A stretch of 62,152 bases of DNA from Lachnospiraceae bacterium. Lineage in GTDB: Bacteria; Bacillota; Clostridia; Lachnospirales; Lachnospiraceae. This document shows, piece after piece, positions 1 through 9,045 of this stretch. The first letter of the stretch is position 1, and each line of letters opens with the position of its first letter. The notes under the pieces were generated by a model, which was given only the letters and a program-made list of their open reading frames with translations, did no database searches and had not been told where the DNA came from. Made by a program: the position numbers and the translations under genes. The stretch lies in assembly GCA_021201665.1 (NCBI GenBank), contig JAJQEO010000001.1, forward strand, positions 1-62,152, read 5' to 3'.

Positions 1-111
1 ATCTAAAAAAAGCCTTATTTTTCAACAAAAAAGTGCTTGACAAAATGAGGAGGGAGACAGATAGCCCCTGGAATGTTAAAATGTAAAAAAACAAGACGGA
101 GGTATAAGCAA

Positions 112-945
112 ATGGCACTGATACAGGTTAATTTTATTTCGCAGTCTCTGATGCGGACAGTACCGATTCAGGTGATTCTGCCGGTGGATAAGATCACGTT
201 TCCAGGGATGCCCGAACGGGAAGAAAAGCAATTCAAAACACTCTATCTGTTGCACGGGATCTTTGGCAATTACACGGACTGGGTGAGCGGAACCAACATC
301 CAGCGCTGGGCGGAGGAGAAAAATCTGGCGGTGGTGATGCCGTCCGGGGAGAATGGCTTTTATGTAGACCGTGAGGAAGAACACAATTTTTATGGAGAAT
401 TCATTGGCAGGGAGCTGGTGGAGATCACGCGGAAGATGTTTCCACTCTCGAGAAAGCGCGAGGATACCTTCATTGCCGGGCTGTCCATGGGCGGATACGG
501 CGCGCTGCGCAACGGACTGAAATACCATGAGACCTTTGGCTGTATCGCAGGTCTTTCAAGCGCGATGATTGCTGAGGGGATCGAGAAGCGCACCGATGAT
601 GTGCCCTTCTTTATTGAGAGTAGAACCTATGCCGAGAGCCTCTTCGGAAATCTGGATGAGATGGCCGAGAGCGATAAAAACCCCGCCTGGCTGGCGAAAC
701 AGCTGGCGGAAGAAGGAGCCGATATACCGGCGCTTTATCTCACCTGTGGAACGAGCGACTTCCTGCTGGAGCCGAACCGGAAGTTTGTGAAGCTTCTGGA
801 GAGCCTGGACATCCCGGTGACGTATGTAGAGGGCGAGGGCGCCCACGAGTGGGACTTCTGGAACCGCTCGATTAAAAAGGTGCTGGACTGGCTGCCGCTG
901 GAAGAGGACGCGATGGGGATCAACAGCGGGAATATCGGAAATTGA
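112..945 (+). CDS. Esterase, D-type (S-formylglutathione hydrolase-like) alpha/beta hydrolase
   Basis: A 277-residue cytoplasmic serine esterase of the putative esterase (esterase D) family. The HG oxyanion segment LYLLHGIFGNYTDW is near residues 44-57, the nucleophile elbow GLSMGGYGAL puts the catalytic Ser near residue 125, and GAHEWDFW near the C-terminus supplies the His. I chose the ATG at 112 because GACGGAGGT lies just upstream; an in-frame ATG at 73 has no ribosome site and would add 13 basic residues. It stands alone, facing away from the ABC importer. The substrate is unknown; family members deacylate small esters, including acetylated sugars. Family call is firm, substrate is not. 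Confidence 0.85.
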   Translation: MALIQVNFISQSLMRTVPIQVILPVDKITFPGMPEREEKQFKTLYLLHGIFGNYTDWVSGTNIQRWAEEKNLAVVMPSGENGFYVDREEEHNFYGEFIGRELVEITRKMFPLSRKREDTFIAGLSMGGYGALRNGLKYHETFGCIAGLSSAMIAEGIEKRTDDVPFFIESRTYAESLFGNLDEMAESDKNPAWLAKQLAEEGADIPALYLTCGTSDFLLEPNRKFVKLLESLDIPVTYVEGEGAHEWDFWNRSIKKVLDWLPLEEDAMGINSGNIGN

Positions 946-1135
946 TCCGCAGGCGGAGCTCATGGAGCTTGCGCTGGTGTAACTGGCTGCGGTTAAAAAA
1001 ATGTGAGCAGTCGGAAGAATCACGGTTCAAAAAATGTGATTCCCGAGATAAAATAAGGACTGGTCAACCTGCCGCTGTATCTTCTGTGGAACTGTAAGGC
1101 TGTGATGGATGATGTACTTCTAAAAAATAAAAAAA

Positions 1136-1262
1136 TCGGATAGGGGAGTTCTCTCTCCCTATCCGCCGCGCGGGGTATGCCATAAGGATTGCCGACGAAG
1201 TCGGAGGATTCCTTATGGCTATGGCGCGGGCAGCAAAGCTGCCAAAATTCCTCTCGCGCCCC
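1136..1262 (-). repeat. Dispersed modular palindromic repeat, family 2, copy 1
   Basis: Most of the 946-1371 gap is an array of hairpins. One (1136-1165) has CGGATAGGGGAG arms. Another (1181-1217, arms CATAAGGATT/GGATTCCTTATG) is identical over 37 bp to the reverse complement of 34347-34383. The adjoining GCGCAGGGGCGCGAGAGGAAT module recurs near 34306 and 18135 with a few mismatches. No protein is encoded here. Confidence 0.8.
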
Positions 1263-1274
1263 TGCGCATCATAA

Positions 1275-1311
1275 GAAAACGGCCAGAAGACAAATCGTCT
1301 CCTGGCCGTTT
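1275..1311 (-). terminator. Intrinsic terminator of the NitT/TauT operon
   Basis: Inverted repeat AAACGGCCAG/CTGGCCGTTT with an inner AGAC/GTCT extension, followed on the minus strand by a T-rich tract. It lies about 60 bp after the binding-protein stop codon, so it should end the importer transcript. Confidence 0.75.
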
Positions 1312-1371
1312 ATCGGCTCAGATAAACAGAAGCCGGAAATGCAGCCTCCTGTTCGGTGAAAAGCAAAGAGT

Positions 1372-2340
1372 TTACTCGGCCACAAGCGAGAAGAAATCGG
1401 TCAGGTCGTCGGTCTCACATTCGCCCTTTTCCATCCAGAAATCCGCCATGTTCTGGCTGATTGCGAAGATGGAATCCTCATTGCTCTCATCGTTGAGCGT
1501 TTCATTTTCCTCACGGCCGTAGAAGAGCAGTCCTTCGACATCGCTTGCGATATCTTCGGCAGAGACTTCGTCAAAGCCGCTGGCCATCAGCTCGTAGGCC
1601 TCTTCGGGATTTTCGTTCAGGAAATCAATGGCTTTGTACCAGGCTTCCTCGACGGCCTCTACCACATCCGGATTTTCCTCAGCAAATTCGGTATTTACGA
1701 CAAGGGAATCCAGAATGGTATCCGGATAATCGGCGCTTGTCACCAGGGTGTGTGCGCCTTCCACGGATTCGAGTGCTTCGGACAATTCCGGCTCCCACAT
1801 GATGGCGGCGTCTACGGACCCGCCCATAAAGGCCAGACCGGCTTCTGTCGTATCTCCCATATCAATCACGTTGATGTCATCTTCGGTCAGACTGCTCGCA
1901 TCCTCCAGTGCGGTCAGGAAGAAATAGTAGGAGGATGCGGATTTATCGAGAGCCAGGGTCTTTCCGGCCAGGTCGTCCAGCGTCTCAATATCTTCCGTGG
2001 CCACCAGACCGTCCGCGCCGACGGAAGCATCCATCGTCAGTACAAAGCGGCTCGTAGCACCGTTGGCATACATTTTGATATTCGGATCCTGCGCAGTCGC
2101 CAGGAACTGGATGCTGCCCTGTGTGATCAGCGCGGCGTAGGTCGATTCGTCCTCGATAATCTGGATATCGACGTTCAGCCCGGCTTCTTCAAAGTAGCCG
2201 TTTTCCTGCGCGATAAACATGGGCGAATAGCCGGTCCAGGTGCAGAAGGCCATCGTAATATCCGTCGTCTCGGCGGCGGAAACGGTCAGCGCTCCGTACA
2301 GCAGCGCGGCCATAGGTAATACTGCAAAGCGTTTCTTCAT
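1372..2340 (-). CDS. NitT/TauT-type ABC transporter substrate-binding protein
   Basis: A 322-residue binding protein of the SsuA/THI5-like fold that would deliver a small anion or sulfonate-like or thiamine-precursor-like ligand to the permease encoded upstream. A signal peptide (KKRF, then a hydrophobic stretch ending ALTVSAAET) is followed by TWTGYSPMFIAQENGYFEEAG, typical of the family, and by AAIMWEP near the middle. I start at 2340, where AGGAGG sits about 9 bases upstream; a 19-residue in-frame extension lacks such a site. There is no lipobox cysteine, which is unusual for a Gram-positive binding protein. It is the last gene of the operon, separated from the ATPase gene by a 43-bp repeat array. 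The ligand cannot be read from sequence. Confidence 0.85.
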   Translation of the reverse strand: MKKRFAVLPMAALLYGALTVSAAETTDITMAFCTWTGYSPMFIAQENGYFEEAGLNVDIQIIEDESTYAALITQGSIQFLATAQDPNIKMYANGATSRFVLTMDASVGADGLVATEDIETLDDLAGKTLALDKSASSYYFFLTALEDASSLTEDDINVIDMGDTTEAGLAFMGGSVDAAIMWEPELSEALESVEGAHTLVTSADYPDTILDSLVVNTEFAEENPDVVEAVEEAWYKAIDFLNENPEEAYELMASGFDEVSAEDIASDVEGLLFYGREENETLNDESNEDSIFAISQNMADFWMEKGECETDDLTDFFSLVAE

Positions 2341-2540
2341 AATCTGATTCCTCCTCATATTGGTTGGATGATATGTATTGCCTGTATGATAAAACACAAA
2401 TCCTGTTTGCTGAAATTGCAGGCGGCAGGGATCTATGTCTGTATCCGTGAATACATGATATGGCTATGATGCGGCGACTATTTCTGCGGGATGACTCTGG
2501 CTTATTCCGGCATCAGGCAGTTACTGATGCGATCCTGCAA

Positions 2541-2756
2541 CAGACCGCTGCATGCATCTCGGTGAGTCCTGGTGGCTTTGCGATAGACCGCTGCATGTGT
2601 CTCGGTGAGTCCTGGTGGCTCTGCGACAGACCGCTGCATGCATCCCGGTGAGTCCTGGTGGTTCTGCGACAGACCGCTGCATGCATCCCGATGTGTTTTG
2701 GCGGTTCGGTGATAGACCCCTGCATGCGTCTCGGCGGGTCTTAGCGGTCATCGATC
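2541..2756. repeat. Five-copy 43-bp tandem repeat abutting the ABC ATPase stop codon
   Basis: AGACCGCTGCATG or a close variant begins at 2542, 2585, 2628, 2671 and 2714, an exact 43-bp period. The copy farthest from the ATPase gene is as similar to its neighbours as the middle ones; the copy at the stop codon is the most diverged. The array fills most of the 2341-2747 gap and reaches into the last codons of the ATPase gene. A 43-bp period cannot preserve a reading frame, so it is non-coding. Confidence 0.93.
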
Positions 2757-3539
2757 CATCGCCGCATCGCTGCTTTCCTTCCAGAGCATGTCCATGATAG
2801 TCTTTTTGATTTCCAGAAATTCAGGCAGAATCAGCGAATTGTGACTGCGCTCTCCGGGAAGCGTCACGTCAATGACATCGCGCACGGTGCCCGGTCTGCG
2901 GCTCATGACATAGATTCGGTCTCCGAGCAGGACGGCCTCGTCAATGTCGTGGGTAATAAACAGAATCGTGGTACCGGTGGTTCTGCTGATTTTTGCCAGA
3001 AGCTCCTGCATGACCACCCTGGTCTGCGCGTCCAGAGCACCGAAGGGCTCATCCATCAGCAGGACCTCCGGCTCGTTTGCCAGAGTGCGCGCGATGGCTA
3101 CGCGCTGCTTCATGCCGCCGGAGAGCTGCTTCGGGAGGGCGTTTTCAAATCCCTCCAGCCCGACCAGCTGAATATATTTTGCCGCGATACCGGCGCGTTC
3201 CCTGGGCGGCATTTTTTTCATTTTCAGGCCAAACTCAATATTTTTCTGAACAGTCAGCCACGGAAACAGGCTGTAGCCCTGAAAAACCATGCCGCGGTCC
3301 GCGCCTGCTTCCCGGACCGGGTGTCCGTCAAGCAGCACCTCGCCCGAGGTCGCTGTTTCCAGTCCGCCGAGGATATTGATAAGAGTGGTCTTGCCGCAGC
3401 CGGAAGGGCCGACAATCATCACAAATTCCGATGGCTTTACAAACAGATTGACATCCTGCAGCGCGGTCACCGTCCCGGAGCCGCCCTCGCCAAATACTTT
3501 TGTCAGTCCATTTACCTGCAGTTTGATCTTTTGCTCCAT
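2748..3539 (-). CDS. NitT/TauT-type ABC transporter ATP-binding protein
   Basis: A 263-residue nucleotide-binding subunit that powers the importer. Walker A is GPSGCGKTT (about residues 44-52), the ABC signature [13 protein letters not shown], Walker [13 protein letters not shown], and the switch His lies in [11 protein letters not shown]. This set is characteristic of the SsuB/TauB/NrtD group. AGGAG lies just before the ATG. The C-terminal codons run into the 43-bp array, so the last few residues may vary between strains. The permease gene is upstream and the binding protein downstream. Confidence 0.92.
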   Translation of the reverse strand: MEQKIKLQVNGLTKVFGEGGSGTVTALQDVNLFVKPSEFVMIVGPSGCGKTTLINILGGLETATSGEVLLDGHPVREAGADRGMVFQGYSLFPWLTVQKNIEFGLKMKKMPPRERAGIAAKYIQLVGLEGFENALPKQLSGGMKQRVAIARTLANEPEVLLMDEPFGALDAQTRVVMQELLAKISRTTGTTILFITHDIDEAVLLGDRIYVMSRRPGTVRDVIDVTLPGERSHNSLILPEFLEIKKTIMDMLWKESSDAAMDR

Positions 3540-3707
3540 AAATGCTCCTGTAACTTTTGTAATTCCTATAGTACCTTTCGGGTACAGGCTGAGTTTTTCA
3601 TATAATTTGCAAAACTCGTGGCAGTTGTTTCATAAATAGATCAGGAAAGGTAACTGCTTTGAATAGTTACCAGAAAAGCTCAATATAAGTATCTGCGGAG
3701 ACAGGAT

Positions 3708-4505
3708 TTATCGGTCCCGATCGCTCAGCCGCTCGTGCCACGGAGCCACCAGCCTTGTCAGAATCCGGAAAATCCAGTCCGTCAGCAGCCCGATGAGCCC
3801 GATCAGGATCAGACCCGCGAAAATGGTATCGGTCGCGAGGTAGCGCTGTGATTTCAGAATCATATATCCCAGTCCATCGCTGGCAGCTACCATTTCTGCG
3901 ACAACCAGATACGTCCAGGCCCAGCCGATCGTCAGACGGAAATCATCCATCAGTCCCGGAAGCGAGGCGGGAAAAATGACCTCCTTGTAAACCTGCCATC
4001 GGCCTGCCCCCAGAGTCTTCGCGGCATTGATCATATTCTGATCCACCCCGGAGACGGTATCACAGACCATCAGCACCAGCTGAAAAAAGGTACCCAGAAA
4101 AATAATCGTATATTTCTGGTTTTCTCCGATGCCCAGATAAAGAAGTGTCAGGGGTACAAGGGCTACCACCGGAAGGTATCTGGCAAATTCTATGATGGGC
4201 TGTATGAATGCGCTGAATTTCCGCGAATTGGCCATGAGCATCCCCACAGGCAGAGCAACCAGAACGGACCAGATCCAGCCGATCATGACGCGGCAGATGG
4301 AAGCGCGGCAGCTCGCCCAGAGCGACCCGTCCTGAGCCATGGAAAGGATCTTATCAACGACCGCCGTCGGCGACGGCAAAAAGATTTCCTTTACAAACCC
4401 GCCGTAGGAGCCGACACACCAGATTATAATCAGCAGTATGAAACAAATAAGGGAAAGCGCTTTTTCACTTGCGGCAGATTTGGATTTCTTTTGTCTGTTC
4501 ATCAC
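3708..4505 (-). CDS. NitT/TauT-type ABC transporter permease
   Basis: A 265-residue integral membrane subunit, first gene of the importer operon. After a Lys/Ser-rich cytoplasmic tail come about six hydrophobic segments. The coupling EAA loop is visible as INAAKTLGAGRWQVYKEVIF followed by PASLPGLMDDFRL. It would form a homodimer clamped by the ATPase. A 168-bp gap separates it from the ATPase gene. No TPP, cobalamin or SAM riboswitch was recognised upstream. The substrate is undetermined; the family includes taurine, sulfonate, nitrate and pyrimidine-precursor importers. Confidence 0.9.
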   Translation of the reverse strand: MMNRQKKSKSAASEKALSLICFILLIIIWCVGSYGGFVKEIFLPSPTAVVDKILSMAQDGSLWASCRASICRVMIGWIWSVLVALPVGMLMANSRKFSAFIQPIIEFARYLPVVALVPLTLLYLGIGENQKYTIIFLGTFFQLVLMVCDTVSGVDQNMINAAKTLGAGRWQVYKEVIFPASLPGLMDDFRLTIGWAWTYLVVAEMVAASDGLGYMILKSQRYLATDTIFAGLILIGLIGLLTDWIFRILTRLVAPWHERLSDRDR

Positions 4506-4885
4506 GTTATCACTTTCTCACTTTACCAGACTAAAATAACACATCCCCTATCTTACTGTATAATGGGTGAACTTGCAAGTTTTTTTCCCTCGAAAAAATG
4601 CCGAAAAAAAGCGGTATTTGCCTGAAAAAATGACATGTACGGCAATCCGTTTTTGTGATAGAAAAGAAGGGAAAGTCAGGAATCGCGTAATTGCAAAACA
4701 GATTTAGTATAAATGGCAGAGGCCAGAGGGCATTTCTGTTTCTGCCTGAAGGCAGCTTACAATGCGTCAGATTCCTCAGCCTGCAGTGATTACCAACGCA
4801 GGAGGCAGCGGGAAATCGCTGAAAATTGCAGGAATAATTGCAGGAATAATTGCAGGAAAAACCGCAAGGAAAAGGAGAAACCACC
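4506..4885. other. Divergent intergenic region with a 12-bp triple repeat
   Basis: The region between the permease and the DUF2798-like gene holds three copies of a 12-bp unit (AATTGCAGGAAT) at 4824-4859, directly before the ribosome site of the downstream gene. On the minus strand TTGCAA and TAAGAT with 17-bp spacing near 4552-4580 could be the importer promoter, but this is weak. Nothing else is supported. Confidence 0.5.
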
Positions 4886-5332
4886 ATGTTCAAAAAATCA
4901 GATTTCGGAATTGTATTTAACACGTTGTTTTCGCTCGCGTTTGCCGCGGCACTGACACTGTTTGTCAAGTACACGGGCGGGAGCCTCACCTTCGAGAGCT
5001 TCTGCATGGGATTAGTTCCGGCGTTTGCGATTAATTTTACGCTGGGCTCTTACATACCGCTGCTGAAAGTCGGCAATGTCTTTGCGGGCCTTTTCGTGAA
5101 GGATGAAAAGCATCCGGCGTTTTATTTTCTGCGGATGCTTGCCATCGTGGTCATCATGACGATTCTGATGAGCTTCCTGTGCATGTTCTATGAGATGGGC
5201 TTCAATCCGGCGCTGCCGATTGCGTTTCTGGCCTCCCTGCCGCTGACGCTGGTGTATGCGTATGTGGTAGCGTGTATCATTTTCCCGTTCCTGCTGAAGG
5301 CGACGCAGGCACTTTGCGCGAAGGAAGGGTGA
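4886..5332 (+). CDS. DUF2798-like small integral membrane protein
   Basis: A 148-residue protein with four predicted membrane segments. It is arranged like a duplicated pair: FGIVFNTLFSLAFAAALTLF and later LRMLAIVVIMTILMSFLCMF, each followed by a hydrophobic helix. This resembles DUF2798 proteins, whose function is unknown. The start at 4886 is chosen for AAGGAG ten bases upstream; an in-frame extension to 4850 reads into the 12-bp repeats. It appears monocistronic and faces the Rpn-like gene. The family assignment is from general resemblance. Confidence 0.6.
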   Translation: MFKKSDFGIVFNTLFSLAFAAALTLFVKYTGGSLTFESFCMGLVPAFAINFTLGSYIPLLKVGNVFAGLFVKDEKHPAFYFLRMLAIVVIMTILMSFLCMFYEMGFNPALPIAFLASLPLTLVYAYVVACIIFPFLLKATQALCAKEG

Positions 5333-5426
5333 AATCGTCGATAGAAATAACCTGAAAGAAGCGTATCGCCAGTACGGAAATAAACGCACTGACGATGCAC
5401 TTCTTTATTGATTCTCAGCTGACTCA

Positions 5427-6374
5427 TCAGACGGCGAATGCAACTCCGGACAGAAGTTTTTTTGCTTCCTCGTATTCCTCCACAGTAGAATCCAGAGAGC
5501 GGCAGGCGCGTTCCTTTGAATAGCCTTCATTTTTCATAAGGGAATCGACATTTCTTACGAGCCGCCCGGCCATCCCTTTATCCATGCCTGCTTTCATACC
5601 TTTTTCAATACCTTTTTCAATACCTTTTTCAATACCTTCCTCCAGCCCCTTTGCGGCGGCTTTGTCCAATGCTTTCGTTAACCAGTCTTCCATTCTGGTC
5701 ACCTTCCTTTCTTCGCCTTCGTTTTGTGCCATTTCAAATCTCCGATCTCCTGATACTGCTGCAAGCAGATTCAGCACTTCCGCTACATGCGTTATTTCCT
5801 CTTTAGAAGGAATATAGGCATGATTTTTTCTCATTTGTACAAAGTAATCAGCTACGATTCTGAAATCACTTTTGAACTTTGCTACAGTATCATCATCGAG
5901 CCAGGCAATTTCAAATATATTTGCCCGATAATCATGGAAAAAGCGGGCAAATTCCTTGTCCGGCGTTCCGACCACGTTACTAAGACTGCGTGACTTCTGC
6001 CCCCAGCGGCGGTCCGTACCAAAATACAGGACAAGTGTCGCTACAGGATATCGGGCATTCCCCTGATTTATTTCGTCTCGGTATGCTGCGCCGTCATAGC
6101 AGATTACCCGCAGCGCGATGTCGGGGTCACTTTTCGTCTGGTTCTCCAGACCGATAAGACCAATGCGCATTTGCCCTTTCGTCCAGTATTTGGCAACATC
6201 ACGATCTTGACCATGGATTACGTTTGCTGCCTTGTACTGGCTGATGGTACCGGTGGCATCGAGGTCTTTTGCATTCACGACTTCCTTTCCTTTATAGATA
6301 AGCACATTTACGATGTCGGAAAAGACATCCGGGTAATCTTCCAGTAATTTTTCTGTGATATCTTTTTCTGCCAT
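5427..6374 (-). CDS. Rpn-like PD-(D/E)XK nuclease / transposase-related protein
   Basis: A 315-residue protein of the Rpn / PD-(D/E)XK transposase-like group common in gut Clostridia. The N-terminal part (FSDIVNVLIYKGKEVV) is followed by LIGLENQTKSDPDIALRV, containing the ExQ and D-x-D-like residues of the nuclease core. The C-terminus has the Gly/Glu/Lys ladder (repeated EKGI or EKGM) encoded by a 12-bp repeat at about 5584-5640. Family members promote recombination or are domesticated transposase relatives. AGGAGG precedes the ATG at 6374. It is divergent from the AAA-ATPase/nuclease gene, with 555 bp between them. Confidence 0.75.
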   Translation of the reverse strand: MAEKDITEKLLEDYPDVFSDIVNVLIYKGKEVVNAKDLDATGTISQYKAANVIHGQDRDVAKYWTKGQMRIGLIGLENQTKSDPDIALRVICYDGAAYRDEINQGNARYPVATLVLYFGTDRRWGQKSRSLSNVVGTPDKEFARFFHDYRANIFEIAWLDDDTVAKFKSDFRIVADYFVQMRKNHAYIPSKEEITHVAEVLNLLAAVSGDRRFEMAQNEGEERKVTRMEDWLTKALDKAAAKGLEEGIEKGIEKGIEKGMKAGMDKGMAGRLVRNVDSLMKNEGYSKERACRSLDSTVEEYEEAKKLLSGVAFAV

Positions 6375-6435
6375 TGATTTTCCTCCTGATTCTAACATGA
6401 AATGGGTGATTTGAAAACCCTTTGACAAGATTCTG

Positions 6436-6494
6436 TGGTTTGTTTCCTTTCGACTATTTCTTTTCGACTATTTCTTTTCAGCTATTTCCTTTCG
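6436..6494. repeat. 14-bp tandem repeat upstream of the Rpn-like gene
   Basis: TTTCGACTATTTC-type units recur at about 14-bp spacing (CGACTATT or CAGCTATT near 6451, 6465 and 6479). They lie in the long 6375-6929 intergenic region, which otherwise holds only the promoter at 6836. The period is not a multiple of three. Confidence 0.75.
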
Positions 6495-6835
6495 GATGAT
6501 TTCCGTAACATGTTTTGGGATAATTCTCAGAACACTTAGGGAATGACTTTCGGCACTGATATTATCTTCTGAAACTCGAGATGAGGTGGAAGAGGCTGGG
6601 AACGCGACCATTATAACACTGGACAAATACGAAGTCAACTATAAATAATAAACAAAAATTACAAAGCATAAGATAAGATTCAAAGAATATGAACAGGAAT
6701 ACAGGAATTGCTAAATTAGGATACGGTTCTTTTGGCTATGTTTTTTTAGAAGTATTTGGAACAGCTGGCAAGATTCGATAAAGTTTTCTGCCGTAATTTT
6801 TCCAGACTTTTCGCCGTCCGCAGTTTATAAACTGC

Positions 6836-6864
6836 TTGTTTTCACCTGCCTCCTATGCTAAAAT
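6836..6864 (+). promoter_or_regulatory. Predicted sigma-A promoter of the AAA-ATPase gene
   Basis: TTGTTT (6836-6841) and TAAAAT (6859-6864) are separated by 17 bp, giving a leader of about 60 bases before the ATG at 6930. Confidence 0.5.
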
Positions 6865-6929
6865 CATCCCATATCATAAGAGCGGGACGTGATGAACCCC
6901 GCTTTGCAGGGAAAGGAGGCCGCGAAAGG

Positions 6930-8591
6930 ATGGCGAAAATTTTTAATGTGACCGGGGTTTGCCGGCCGGAAGTACACTATATGGTAAACCTGACGTCCCG
7001 GCTTGAGGCGATCAGGAAAATGGTAGACGCAGGCGATTATTTCGCCATTAACCGGGGCAGACAGTATGGAAAGACAACGACACTGAACGCACTTACAGAG
7101 CTTCTGAAAAAACAGTATGTGGTAGTAAGCATGGATTTCCAGACTATGGATGAACTGTCATTCGAAAGTACTGAGAATTTTGTGGCGGCGTTTGCGAACG
7201 AGATGTTGGATGCGGTTGAAGTATTTCCAGATGGTATCGAAGAACAGCTGCTGGCTTTTGTGGAAGGAACCGCGAGGATCAATTCGCTGCAGGCTCTGTT
7301 CCTGGTTATCAAAGCATGGTGCGGGAAGCTGGAAAAGCCTCCGGTATTACTGATTGACGAGGTGGATTCCGCAACGAATAATCAGGTATATCTGGATTTT
7401 CTGGCGCAGCTGCGGGCCTACTATCTGAAACGGCCGAAGGTGCCGACATTTCAGTCTGTGATATTAGCAGGAGTATACGATATCAGAAGCATAAAAAGAA
7501 AGATAAGACCGGATGAGGATCATAAGGAAAAATCCCCCTGGTCTGTCCCGATTCTCGCAGAGAATCGAGGACGTAGGCCCGCCCTTCGCCGAAGGCGAAT
7601 TATAATGGCGGGCTCTCCTTGTGATATTGCCGCCAGGTTTCGCGTGGATATGGACTTTTCCAAAGAGGATATTGCCGGAATGCTTGCGGAGTATGAGGCG
7701 GATTATCACACCGGCATGGATACGGATAAGATTGCCGCTGCTATTTATGAGTACACGCACGGATACCCGTATCTGGTCTCAGATTTATGCAAGATCATGG
7801 ATGAGGAATTGCCGGGAAGCCAGGGATTTCCGCACAAGTCCGACGTGTGGACTTGTGACGGCGTCGGGGAAGCTGTAAAGAGAATCGTAAGAGAAGACAA
7901 TGCCCTCTATGAGTCGATGCTTGGGAAACTGAAGACTTATCCGGAACTGAAAAATCTGATGCAGGAACTGCTTTTCAATGGAAATCCGTTTCCTTATGTG
8001 ATGTCGGTCTCCTATATCAAAGATGCTGCCATGTTCGGCTTTATCCGCAATGAGAATGAAATAGCTGTCATCGCAAACCGCATTTTTGAGACGGTTCTCT
8101 ATAATCATTTTCTGGCGGAAGAATTTGCTGAGAATAAGCTGTATGCTGTCGGTGCGTCAGAACGGAACCAGTTTATCGTCGGCGGACATCTGGACATTCG
8201 CCGGATCCTGGAAAAGTTTATTGAGGCGTTCGGCGAGCTTTATGGGGAAGAGGACGAGGAGTTTCTGGAAAAGATCGGCCGAAAATATTTTCTGCTGTTT
8301 CTGAAACCGATCATTAACGGAGTCGGAAATTACAGCATAGAGCCGCAGACACGAAACAGTGAGAGAATGGATCTGGTGATTTATTACAGAGGAGAGCAAA
8401 ACATCCTCGCACTGAAGCTCTGGCGCGGAAAATCCTACAACGAAAGAGGAGAAAAGCAGCTTTCGGGTTATCTGGATTATTTTCAAATGAAAAAAGGTTA
8501 CATGTTAAGCTTTGACTTTAATAAGAAGAAAACTCGTGGAGTAAAAGAGATTGTTCTTGGAGATAAACTCCTGATAGAGGCGGTTGTGTAA
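6930..8591 (+). CDS. AAA-ATPase-like / PD-(D/E)XK nuclease protein with in-frame palindromic insertion
   Basis: A 553-residue relative of the protein encoded at 55428-57017. The N-terminal AAA-like ATPase has NRGRQYGKTTTLNAL (Walker A) and VLLIDEVDS (Walker B); the C-terminus is a PD-(D/E)XK-type domain ending in RGEKQLSGYLDYF. Compared with its paralogue, 27 extra residues sit between KSPW and DIAARF, encoded by 7542-7622. The paralogue has an IETK catalytic motif where this copy reads LALK, so the acidic residue of ExK is lost and nuclease activity is doubtful. AGGAGG precedes the ATG at 6930. The family is abundant in gut Clostridia and Bacteroides; its role is unknown. Confidence 0.82.
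   Translation: MAKIFNVTGVCRPEVHYMVNLTSRLEAIRKMVDAGDYFAINRGRQYGKTTTLNALTELLKKQYVVVSMDFQTMDELSFESTENFVAAFANEMLDAVEVFPDGIEEQLLAFVEGTARINSLQALFLVIKAWCGKLEKPPVLLIDEVDSATNNQVYLDFLAQLRAYYLKRPKVPTFQSVILAGVYDIRSIKRKIRPDEDHKEKSPWSVPILAENRGRRPALRRRRIIMAGSPCDIAARFRVDMDFSKEDIAGMLAEYEADYHTGMDTDKIAAAIYEYTHGYPYLVSDLCKIMDEELPGSQGFPHKSDVWTCDGVGEAVKRIVREDNALYESMLGKLKTYPELKNLMQELLFNGNPFPYVMSVSYIKDAAMFGFIRNENEIAVIANRIFETVLYNHFLAEEFAENKLYAVGASERNQFIVGGHLDIRRILEKFIEAFGELYGEEDEEFLEKIGRKYFLLFLKPIINGVGNYSIEPQTRNSERMDLVIYYRGEQNILALKLWRGKSYNERGEKQLSGYLDYFQMKKGYMLSFDFNKKKTRGVKEIVLGDKLLIEAVV
7542..7622. repeat. In-frame palindromic element inside the AAA-ATPase gene
   Basis: An 81-bp segment absent from the paralogue. 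It contains a hairpin with 8-bp arms (CGATTCTC at 7549, GAGAATCG at 7560) and a nested hairpin: GCCCGCC (7577) with GGCGGGC (7607), and TTCGCC with GGCGAA inside. It adds 27 codons without shifting the frame. TCCCCCTGG before and TCTCCTTGT at its end may be a decayed target duplication. Confidence 0.85.
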
Positions 8592-8670
8592 GGGCATATA
8601 AGGGAATATATAAATAAAAAATACAGATTATAGAAATGCTCCGGTTTTGTGTATGGCCGGAACATTTTTA

Positions 8671-8763
8671 TGCGCAGGGCCGGGAAAGGTGTTCTGCGGC
8701 TAAAGCCGCCCCGGCCCGCGCGGGCGAGTTGGGGACAAGTCTCCCTACTCGATTTTTTTGCGC
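8671..8763 (+). repeat. Dispersed palindromic repeat, family 2, copy with GCGGCTAAAGCCGC stem
   Basis: GCGGCTAAAGCCGC, then GGCCCGCGCGGGCGAG and a hairpin with GGGGAC/GTCTCC arms. The same modules in the same order lie at 34222-34312. It fills the centre of the 8592-9045 gap. Its final T-run may also terminate transcription of the upstream gene. Confidence 0.75.
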
Positions 8764-9045
8764 ATAGGAATCGACGAGGAAAAGTATTACCGGCTCAATT
8801 ATAAAAAATGTCGTGTTTCTCGGAAAATATTCTGTGGAAAGGGAAGGGTATTTTCGATATCATAAGATAACAAATCATTGAAGCAGAAGATTCCTGAGAC
8901 CCGAATAACGGAAACATGGAATAGAAACCGGAGATCAGAATATCGGAAGAATGGAATACTGGCTGTTCTTGCCAAATGGCTTGCATTTCCTGGCATTTTT
9001 TGCACCTGAATCCGGTATCATCAAACAGAATGGAGATCGGACAAA

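Noticed and set aside
2541-2756. Possible CRISPR array (regular repeats near an operon)
   Set aside because: The whole 43-bp unit repeats with no unique spacers, and no cas gene is present.
4506-4885. TPP or other riboswitch upstream of the NitT/TauT operon
   Set aside because: No CTGAGA/ACCTGAT thi-box or comparable core is present on either strand.
5427-8591. Rpn-like gene plus AAA-ATPase/nuclease gene as an intact transposon
   Set aside because: No terminal inverted repeats or target duplication enclosing both genes could be found; they are divergent with separate promoters.
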